From: Anseranas semipalmata
Lineage: Eukaryota > Chordata > Aves > Anseriformes > Anseranatidae
DNA length: 64,000 nt
Assembly: GCA_013399115.1 (NCBI GenBank)
Contig: VXAA01006453.1
Location: forward strand, 480,164 to 544,163
Reading direction: 5' to 3'
A program made the position numbers and the translations under genes. The stretch's first letter is position 1. The number at the start of each line of letters is the position of its first letter. The notes beneath the pieces were generated by a model. It was not told the origin of the DNA. It saw only the letters and a list, made by a program, of their open reading frames with translations, and did not search any database. Below are positions 56,101-64,000 of this stretch, one piece after another.

Positions 56101-57018
56101 CTACCTATTTCTCTATGCTACCCTTGAATTTGCATCACCTTCTGCAAACAGTAGCAAGTCATACTTCTTTGCTTATGCATTCAGTGACACTGCTGGCTGC
56201 CTAGGTTAGCAGCAACAATGTGTAATAAGAGGGAAATGTAAGGAGAAAGACAGATCAAGAACTTTTTTCAAGCATTATTGCTGCTCATTTAAACTCATTG
56301 AGAAGGGCTGGATCGAAAACTGCTGTTTGCCTTCAAAAGAGTTCAAACTTGCACACATTGTAGTTCTAGTGCTTACCATGCAGAAAAGAAATGGCATGAA
56401 AGGGTAAATATCACACCTAGCAACTGAATGCCTACAGGATTAGACCCCAGAACTACAACACTGACTGCACAAGTCAGGGAGGGTTCCTGAAAAGAATATA
56501 CTCTTGATCACAAGTCCTCATGAGAAACAGTAGTGTAACTTGGTAGTCATCATAAAAAAACCAAGGAATAATTAAGAGTTTTCTTGCATACACAGGACTC
56601 TAAAGCATGGCACCTTTACACTAGTAACAGCTTTACTGGCAGTGTCTAATCACTAGCCGAGCTGAAGCTCAGGGGTTATCAACATGGTTGCAAATGAGTA
56701 GGCCAAGTTCTCCACCTTCATATGCACATAGACAAGACACTCGGCAGGGTGAGAAGAGAGGCTACACCCCTGAAACATCCTGAAAGTCCACAGCCTTCCA
56801 CTAAAGAGCTTGTATGTTAAAATGTTAAGGCAGATCTTTCTACAGAACTGTAGACATTGGTGCTCAGTTCAGCTGATATTCTCCCCCTCAGTCATGAAGG
56901 GGGTAATAGCAAAGTCAGTGCACTTATTTCAAGCAGTAAGTAAATCAGTAGTCTTTTGTATTTGCTTTTCCACTCTCCTGATGTAGTTCCCATTCCAAAG
57001 ATGACACAACACAGGGAG

Positions 57019-57157
57019 CAATTAAACTGCCTCGTAAAGCACAGTATATAAAAGTGGCCTATATGGAAACTGTTTGATAGACAGGCTCATTGTGCAATTA
57101 TGCACTGCCAACAGGATTTTTAATTTTGTTCTTTGTTTCAACTGCTCCTCATTAAAG
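57019..57157. promoter_or_regulatory. Candidate regulatory cluster inside the 5' end of intron 1
   Basis: Within 140 bases there are a TATA-like TATATAAAAG (57045-57054), a C/EBP-type ATTGTGCAAT (57089-57098), a SOX-type CTTTGTT (57131-57137) and several homeodomain ATTA/TAAT cores (AATTAA, AATTAT, TTAATT, ATTAAA). The dyad GTGCA-ATTA-TGCAC overlaps the C/EBP site. The position is about 1 kb downstream of the probable promoter. Short motifs are frequent by chance, so this is a hypothesis. Confidence 0.3.
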
Positions 57158-58090
57158 CATTTAGATACTGGTGCTGATTTAGGGCCCTAGTCACCCAGCC
57201 AGACTCTTAGTTATCACCTCAAAACTCCTCTCAATATGGCACCACTCCAGCTTTGAGGTTTAGGCTTGGTATCAGGTAATACAGACACATGCATAAGCAC
57301 CCCTGTTTCCCCATCCTCCAAAACAGGTCCCCAAGGATTTATGGCACACACTAGATCTAATCTGCCTGTCTAACAGCTGCTGTTACACATCTGGCCATAG
57401 AAGAGGCTACATAGTGCAGCTGAACACAGGAACACCAGCGCAGCCAGTACACTTTCCACGGTTCTGAGAAGCATTTAGTTGCCATCATGGTCAAACAGCA
57501 GCTTTATTAAAAAACTAGACCATTACATTCAAGTCCCTTATTGCTATATTCCAGCTGAGTAGGGATTCCAAAGGCTCCTGATCTTGCCTAACCATGGTGG
57601 AAGTTAATTAAGTACTACATTTCATAACATTTCAGGCTGATGGGACAAGAATGCACATGGTCAATCCATCCAACACGCCTGCAGAGAGATCAAGTTTTTC
57701 CACTTAGCCAGAACCAAGTCCTTGTTGCAGCATTGGCTGAAGAACAGCTACCGTTTTGCTGCTTTATAACCGAGAGCTCTCCTGCTACTCTGTAGTGGTG
57801 CTGCAGTGGGAGGACCATATTTAGACAAGATGTTGGGTTCTCCCCCCAGAGCAGTGTAATAGTTTGGTAAGTGAAATTAACAGCCCCAGCAAGAGTCAAA
57901 CATTGTAAGATTAAAAAAACAGAGCTAGATGCCTACAGGGAGAAGCCTGGGCCGAAGGCATCTAGCTTTATTGCAGGGATTCATTTAATCCCTTCTTGGG
58001 AACATAAAAAAAAAAGTCCTAAAGCCACGCTCTGGGAGCGGGGGCTACGCTCGGAGCACGACGAGCAACGTACAAGCGCAGCCCGCTCAC

Positions 58091-58197
58091 CTCTCCCGCT
58101 TCCCCCGGGGCCACGCACCCAGCTCGCACCGACGGGCGCGCAGCCGGTCCCCGGCCGCCAGCGAGCGCGGAGGCCCCCGCGGGGCTCCCCGGGGCTC
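58091..58197 (-). other. SMOC1: Candidate SMOC1 exon 1 3' end, cut by gap
   Basis: On the minus strand the sequence leaving the N gap ends at a consensus donor, GAG|GTGAGC, with the last exon base at 58091. Exon 2 needs an upstream exon that ends on a codon boundary. One frame here does so and stays open for 35 codons up to the gap (ending APGEAGE). The residues do not resemble the human SMOC1 N-terminus, which is short (about 33 residues as I recall) and includes the signal peptide, and no Met is visible. This could therefore be a diverged exon 1, a non-coding first exon, or intron sequence with exon 1 entirely inside the gap. Location in the CpG island supports a promoter-proximal exon; protein similarity does not. 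Confidence 0.35.
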
Positions 58198-58603
58198 NNN
58201 NNNNNNNNNNNNNNNNNNNNNNNNNNNNNNNNNNNNNNNNNNNNNNNNNNNNNNNNNNNNNNNNNNNNNNNNNNNNNNNNNNNNNNNNNNNNNNNNNNNN
58301 NNNNNNNNNNNNNNNNNNNNNNNNNNNNNNNNNNNNNNNNNNNNNNNNNNNNNNNNNNNNNNNNNNNNNNNNNNNNNNNNNNNNNNNNNNNNNNNNNNNN
58401 NNNNNNNNNNNNNNNNNNNNNNNNNNNNNNNNNNNNNNNNNNNNNNNNNNNNNNNNNNNNNNNNNNNNNNNNNNNNNNNNNNNNNNNNNNNNNNNNNNNN
58501 NNNNNNNNNNNNNNNNNNNNNNNNNNNNNNNNNNNNNNNNNNNNNNNNNNNNNNNNNNNNNNNNNNNNNNNNNNNNNNNNNNNNNNNNNNNNNNNNNNNN
58601 NNN
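58198..58603. other. Assembly gap, 406 N
   Basis: An unbroken run of N lies in the most GC-rich part of the window. Long frames that appear to cross it are artefacts of translating N. It probably hides the SMOC1 start codon and signal peptide. Confidence 0.99.
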
Positions 58604-61519
58604 CGGCGGGCAGCGAGGAGCCGCGGCCGAGGGGCGGCACCTGAGCGGCCGCCCGCCGCTCTGTCACGCCGCCCGCCCCGGAGCGCTGCTGGCCCGAGCG
58701 GGAGGAGCCCGGCAGTGACAGCTGAGGCGCGGGCAGGGCCTGCCCCGGTGCCCCGCACCTCGCCGCCTGCCTGCCCTCCGCGGCCTGCTCACGGAGGGAC
58801 GTGCTGAGGGCACGCGTTGGGCAGAGCGCGGGTCCCACCGCCGCCTCCGTGACGGGGTTCAGAGCGTGGCTCGCCCCAGCCACCGGCGACCTGTCCCTGA
58901 GGAGCCCCCGCTGCATTCCCAAGTGCCCAAGCACCCGCATCCCAGCCCTCCGCATTGCCCAGGGCAGCCTAGAGACCTCGTTGTGGAGGTGCTCTGGGTC
59001 ACCCGGTACACACCTCACACCGAGAAACCATCCCGGGGTTGGGGCTGGTGTCCCTCAAGACACCACGGCCTTATAGGTTGTGTGCGGGACCCAGCGTGCC
59101 CGCATGTAACCAGCAGCTTGGTGATGGGAAGACTGGGTGGAAAGCGAGTGCTGCATCATGCAGCGGGCAAGTAGGTGCAGCCCTGGGGCAGAAGCAAGGA
59201 GAAATGGAGATGCACCACGGGCAGGACCCAGCCTCTGCAGGCACGTCTGGTGGATTAGGAGCTGAAGGGAGAGAAAGTACTGTGGCGGTGCAGTGGAAGT
59301 TACCTGTACTCGGAGAGCCCAGGCAATGGAGGCGGAGAGCAATGCCAAGCCTCTGCCCACCTGCTGGCTGAGGGACAGAGGAACCTTGTCAACTGGACTG
59401 GCTGCGCTTGCGTCCAGTCCTTTGCTTTTAAATTACAAGCATGAGTTTGGTTGCAGGCATGGCAGGGCAGAGACCCAACGTTTCACAAAATAATGCGCAC
59501 GAGAGGGCATTGCTGTGCGTGTAATAGTGATTATCACCTTTGGAGGGACATTTGTCATGCTCTTACAGAAAAACAGATGACAGGCAGTTTCTTCATACAG
59601 CATATTTAGCTTTCTTCACTCAATGGCCTTACAAGAGCCAATATTCACACTTGTAAAAATTCCCTAGAGTGTGTCCGCTAGGTATGGGGAGGGGCTGCTA
59701 CGCCCACATGAAGAACATTGTTACACAGAAGTCATATAATTCTGGCATCTTATCAGAGCAAAGTAGGGTGTTTAGCTATAGCGGTTGCTTTAATCTTTCT
59801 TTTCTTTTCTTTTTTTCAAGTATTTATTTTAAAATGCCAGTACGTAACATTTTGTCATTAGCCTAGGCAGTATAAGCCGTTTGTTACTCACACGGAGCTC
59901 TGCCAGTATTCATTATTCTTGGCTTGCAGATCTCTCTGGAGCTCCAAACCCAGCACCCCATACAAGCCTACTGATGTACCTTAGCCCTAACCCTCACCAC
60001 TCTTTGCTACCCCGGTCCTAAACTTTGCCAGCTCTTCTACAGCATGGCCTGCGGTATCCTCTGATTTTCCATTTCAAAGTCTCTCTGATCTACACCTGAA
60101 CTTCTGCCATTCCACATGATATGAGCAGAGACCTGGAGGGGAAGAGGTGAGGGAGAGCTGGGAAATCTGAACACGAGTGTCCTTGTGTACATCAGGATCA
60201 CCTCTGCTGAGGTTGGACAGGTTATACCAGTGCACACCTGGCATCTGTGGAAAGAGAGGCAGAATCTAGCACGGTTTTGGTGAGGCAAGGATCCAACCAC
60301 TGAAGTACTACCTCACCTTGGAGTTAGGTCTTGATTAAATTCCAGTCCAGATAACAATATCTCACTTGCCTACAATCCCCTCTCCAATTTCATTGGGAGT
60401 TTTTTGCATCTGATCCATTTTGTGTGATACCTTCATGTGTTCTTTATCACATGCACTTTAAACATGGCTGTATTTCTTTGGTGTATTTTCCACAGATAAA
60501 CACATGGATACCAGGACATCTCTGCTAAATAAATGCCTATTACCCCCATGAAAAAAACAATGGTTTTCCCGTTCCCTAAGAGTTTACTAGCTATACTAGA
60601 AGCCTACACTTTGGTGCGTACGTGGTCTTGACACCAGCAGTGTCTTAACACCAGGTAGAAATTCCAGAGAGGGTCAGAAATCCCCAGTAGACGAATGTTT
60701 TGACCACATTATGGTCAAAGCTGTTTATAACCATCAGCGTGTACCACTCCACCCTTGAACAATATTCCCGTGGCCAGCTGTTCCTCTGTAAGGATGTATA
60801 TTTTCTTTGTGGAAAGTAACTGCATTAGTGCAATAACTAGGCCAGAAGAGACTCCACAGCCTGGCCACACAACCATTAAATCTCACTGAGCTGCACTGAG
60901 CCCCAAAACCATCCAGGAGGACATTCAGTCACATGGTAGAGACACAAGCAGAGAGAGAATAATTCTCTCTGTTCAGTGGTAAATCACATTAACCACTGAA
61001 AATGCATGCCTTTCAGTTAAGTGAGTGCTCCCGTTGGTATAGGTGCACTTTACTGGTGTGTTGTGTTCAAAGAAAAATCTAATTAAATAAAACAAACTGC
61101 CCAAATAAAGTTTTGTGCCCCTGCATTGTCCATTAATTTTCTCCAGATTCCTGGCATGTAGGATGTGCCTGTCTTGGGCACCAGTGGCACTGCAGACATG
61201 CTGATGAGCCAAGAGGAGGCTGGTGTCCTAATACAAGAGGAATTGGTGCCTCACCTTCTCCCTTGAGCTCTTCTGTAAATCCCTGCCATCACTCTGAGGC
61301 TGCGGTGCCAAACGCTGCTCTGGCACAGTGCCACTTCAGTCAATGGTGTCTCACCAGCAAAGAACTTGCCCAGGGTGATTAACCGAAAACTACAAAGAGA
61401 GAGGGGCATAGAACTAGAAGAGAAGTTGTTCTTCATGTCCAGGCATTTGTACGCCAGGCCCAACATTTGGATGCTTCCGAGCAAGATGTAAGCCCAGCCG
61501 TAATGAATTCAACTATGCG

Positions 61520-61822
61520 ATGCTGCTGGAGGTAGCACTGAAGCTAGTACCGTTGGGGCTTGTTGTGTGCAGCAGATACAGCCTCCAACTTGCACCTCTG
61601 AAGACTTACCCCAACGTGTGCCTATATGTGTTGATGATTAATATCTTGTTGCCATGGTGCATGCATATCATGTGCACCACCACGAACCTGTGGCACAAGA
61701 TGTATGTATTGGTGGTCTTGACAACTGTTCAGGGAGAACCGTTTGATTGCTGTGATTATTTGCCTTTGCTTCTACTTGTCTTGTCCTCGGACAAGTTTCA
61801 GAAGGTTGCTGTCCTGTTTTGA
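61520..61822 (+). other. Unidentified hydrophobic open frame, doubtful
   Basis: A 100-codon frame from ATG to stop is rich in Leu, Val and Met with several apparent hydrophobic segments (for example LGLVVCSRYSL and LYVLMINILLPW). AATAAA follows at 61932-61937, 110 bases past the stop. I do not recognise the protein and see no domain. The minus strand of the same region (61484-61251) also has an open frame of 77 codons that ends near a possible donor. Both may be chance frames or remnants of one decayed gene. It is listed so the region is not taken as empty. Confidence 0.12.
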
Positions 61823-62894
61823 ACAGAATTGGCATCGACAACAGAACTGTCACGGGATCTGCCTGCCACAGCTTCCATCAGAACACATATCCTCTCATGC
61901 ACGTTTAGCAGGAATCGTTACTCACACTTTCAATAAAGTATAATTCACCGCCTCCAAATGTGAGCTAATTGCTTTTAGGGACCAAATTAATGCTAGTGGT
62001 TCTTTCTTAAGTCAGTGGATGTTACAATCGCTCCTACAGCATGACTCAATTTACTTCCCTTTCTGTCACAAAAGGAGTAAAGAGGAATATGGGGGATTTG
62101 CCGTGAGCTTGATTTGTTGTTAATTGTAACTTGATGCAGAATTTAGAGCTCTCTTCTTGTACATTATGTGTATTGAATAGTCTGAATAAGTGTTCACACT
62201 TTTTAAGATGTAGAGGCATGTTGCTCTTAGCATGTCTTGGGGTGGACTTCGATTATGTCAGCAAAAAGGAGTCTCGGCTTCTTATGAAAGCTAATTTATC
62301 TGTAAGCCTGAATGCAACAGAAACCCTGTTAGTAAGCATCCTATTGGGCTTTTCATCCTTGAAGCTCTTGGCAAGATGCTCACCAATACTTGACAAAAAG
62401 CTTTGATAAAAATATGACAAGATAGCAAGTCTTTTTCCATTAAATCCATGTAGAGTCCACCACATTATTCATTATACTTTATATAGAAATTCTGTGCAGG
62501 GCTTTTCTCTAGACACTATATTAAATTGTGTGGGTCTTGGCTACACTTCTTCAGTTTGCCAACAAATTGCTAGTAGTTCTGGTCATTCCCCATCACCACC
62601 AAACCCTCACCTCTTATGAGTACCTGTCCATCTGATCGTATCACCCAGCCATACCTTCGCACCCTTTTCTTATTCCACCACAGGAACAGGCTGTTGGCCA
62701 TATGCCAGTGTAATTACGAAAAAATAAAAATGAAAGTGAACACAGTGAAGTGCAAGATGCAGTAAAGCCCATTCGAGCTTCCATATTTTTTTCATGGTGC
62801 TGAAGCACGTATCTATTTTTAAGTGTGGAACCCCCACAATGACCTGGCTGGTGTTAGTAAGTAATCTGCCAACTCCTTGAAAACGAGGATATTC

Positions 62895-62916
62895 TTTTTT
62901 TTTTTTTTTTTTTTTT
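62895..62916 (+). repeat. T22 homopolymer
   Basis: A pure T run in the 5' flanking region, about 280 bases before the decayed CR1 end. Confidence 0.95.
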
Positions 62917-63137
62917 GCCGTTTTACTTATGTTTTACAAATTCTAGGTTATAGTATTGAGAATTAGTATAAGGCCAGTGTAGTGACGGTGAATGATGGAT
63001 ATTTATGTGGCACATTCATTGTGCACTTTTTTGAATTTTGTGAAGTAAATACAATATCACTCCAGGCTCTAAAAAGAATGCCAATCGACCATATCTTTAA
63101 CCTTTAGAATCTTTAAAAGTAGTTAGGAACTTGCCAA

Positions 63138-63166
63138 TTTTTTTTATTTTTATTTTTATTTTTTTC
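63138..63166 (+). repeat. (TTTTTA)n low-complexity tract
   Basis: Runs of T separated by single A residues, roughly 29 bases long, end just before the decayed CR1 copy. Confidence 0.9.
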
Positions 63167-63194
63167 TGCTTTTGAGTCAGCTATGAGATTGAAG

Positions 63195-63257
63195 TTGGGT
63201 TGGACTCCATATGGACTCCAGAAGAGAGGAGCTCTGTTCCAACCTCATTTATCAATC
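63195..63257 (+). mobile_element. Decayed CR1 3' end
   Basis: The pattern TTGGGTTGGACTCC, then GGACTCCAGAAG, then TGTTCCAACCTCATTTATCAAT follows the CR1 3' order (GGTTGGACTAGATGA, CCTCCAGAGG, TTCCAACC, terminal ATTCTATGA-like repeats) with many changes. It is probably an old, short copy. Confidence 0.6.
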
Positions 63258-64000
63258 TTATCAAGGCAAGGATTCTTTCTGCTCATCCTGTCTACCTGGG
63301 TGGGATAGATGGAAAGTGGGTGGGGAAAGAAATACCTCTGCACTGAAATTTTGAGGACTGGATACTCTAGGCTGCAAATGCCAAGGAGAGCAGGTGGTGA
63401 ATCTCCTGTACGTGAGAACTGCCTGCCCGCTCCATGTGTTGAAAGTGCAAAAGAAGTAGTGGGGGGATCATGTCAGGGCACAAGGAAGGCAGGGTCTTTT
63501 GCCTCTCCTCTACTCCGTATGATCCTCCACCAGCACAGACAACAGCAAAAAGGAGGAGAAAGCTGAGGATCAGACCCTGGAGCTCAATGATGACATAGGA
63601 TTATCTTTTTTTATTGTTGTGATTATTTTTGTCACTTGAGCACATTTACCTTCTCTCATTAGAAAGATGCTTAGATGTATGAATTCAGGTATTTTGTGTC
63701 ACAAGTTTACACCCCCCTCATCTATCTTCCTCCATCAACAATGTAAGGATAAAATCCTCAGTAAACTCAAAACAGAATTATGTCTTAAACAGCATGAAAG
63801 CAGCTCAGAAACATACTTTAGCAAAGAAGTCTTGGCATCGTGTTAGCTACCCTTTGTCTTCTGAGCTGGAGAGGCAAGAGGGTGACAAAACAGCAGGACA
63901 CAAATAAGATGTCTTGATCATACAACTTTTGAGTAGGGCCAAGAGTAACGCTCGTTATCAGACAGGCAAAGTTTGTTTTTTCTTCCCTACCAGTTTCTTA

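Larger units (their letters stand above)
18039..58090 (-). other. SMOC1: SMOC1 intron 1 (about 40 kb, 5' limit inferred)
   Basis: The 3' end is certain: a long pyrimidine tract and CAG at 18039. The 5' end is inferred from the GTGAGC donor at 58090-58085 beside the assembly gap; if exon 1 lies wholly inside the gap, the intron is slightly longer. The interior is unique, moderately AT-rich DNA with homopolymer tracts (18.2, 19.9, 20.9, 38.3 and 53.2 kb), a CTCF-like motif at 40.4 kb, a two-and-a-half copy telomere-like motif at 44.8 kb, a CAG run at 49.4 kb and a motif cluster at 57.0-57.2 kb. The longest frames, 225 codons at 18.5 kb and 183 codons at 32.1 kb, resemble no family I know. No embedded gene is supported. 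Confidence 0.7.
58020..58900 (-). promoter_or_regulatory. SMOC1: CpG island, probable SMOC1 promoter
   Basis: Both flanks of the gap are very rich in G, C and CpG, unlike the surrounding AT-leaning DNA. The right flank has a GC box (GGGGCGG at 58631-58637) and a NotI-type GCGGCCGC stretch just after it. No TATA box is visible. The position, upstream of exon 2 on the coding strand and next to a strong donor, fits a TATA-less CpG-island promoter for SMOC1. The transcription start cannot be placed because of the gap. The limits given are by eye. Confidence 0.75.
58901..64000. other. 5' flanking / intergenic region
   Basis: About 5 kb upstream of the presumed SMOC1 promoter. CpG density drops quickly after 58.9 kb. 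The region holds a decayed CR1 end at 63.2 kb, a T22 tract at 62895-62916, a T/A pentanucleotide-like run at 63138-63166, and a hydrophobic 100-codon frame at 61520-61822 followed by AATAAA at 61932. I recognise no exon of a neighbouring gene. In mammals SLC10A1 is the upstream neighbour, but I found no sequence here that I could match to it. Confidence 0.6.

Noticed and set aside
57052..57066. A CArG-like box (CCTATATGG)
   Set aside because: The A/T core is five bases instead of six, so it does not meet the SRF consensus.
18039..58090. A novel gene or system nested in SMOC1 intron 1
   Set aside because: None of the open frames shows a family motif or coherent exon structure. Conserved non-coding elements may exist, but they cannot be shown from one sequence.
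57981..59018. Three long open frames crossing the N gap (257, 345 and 223 codons)
   Set aside because: They stay open only because N codons cannot be stops. The real flanks are GC-rich promoter DNA, where stop codons are rare.
1..64000. CRISPR arrays, bacterial operons, tRNA or rRNA genes, retroviral LTRs or coding remnants
   Set aside because: No regularly spaced direct repeats, cloverleaf sequences, rRNA-like blocks, paired LTR-like ends or polymerase motifs were found by reading. Decayed copies could still be missed without a profile search.

Overview
This window is vertebrate nuclear DNA, most likely from a bird. The evidence is a CR1 LINE copy with the typical 3' terminus in intron 3, short exons separated by multi-kilobase introns with GT/AG boundaries, moderate AT richness, few transposons, and a GC-rich CpG island broken by an assembly gap. 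No bacterial or phage features and no CRISPR array were seen.

The one gene I can identify is the 5' part of SMOC1 (SPARC-related modular calcium-binding protein 1), on the minus strand. Three consecutive coding exons are clear: exon 2 (18038 to 17867, linker and Kazal/follistatin-like domain), exon 3 (10509 to 10397, first half of thyroglobulin type-1 domain 1) and exon 4 (857 to 758, second half of that domain with the CWCV core). Splice phases fit across all junctions (0/1, 1/0, 0/1) and each exon has an AG acceptor and a GT donor. Together they encode 128 complete residues plus the first base of another codon. The second thyroglobulin domain and the EF-hand domain must lie beyond coordinate 1.

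The first exon (start codon and signal peptide) should lie in the CpG island at about 58.0-58.9 kb. That island contains a 406-base run of N (58198-58603), so exon 1 cannot be read in full. A strong donor (GAG|GTGAGC, minus strand) ends at 58091 and has a phase-compatible open frame, making it the best candidate for the exon 1 boundary. Intron 1 would then be about 40 kb. It holds homopolymer tracts and a few candidate regulatory sites, but no embedded gene I can support. Above 58.9 kb is 5' flanking DNA with no recognisable gene, one decayed CR1 end and one unexplained hydrophobic reading frame followed by a polyadenylation hexamer.

I found no clearly novel biological system. The points most worth a second look are: a two-residue expansion in the linker before the Kazal domain compared with human SMOC1; the missing exon 1/promoter; a perfect 12-bp GATA-containing inverted repeat in intron 3; a cruciform-like element close to exon 3; a strong CTCF-like motif in intron 1; and a TATA, C/EBP and homeodomain motif cluster about 1 kb inside the promoter.
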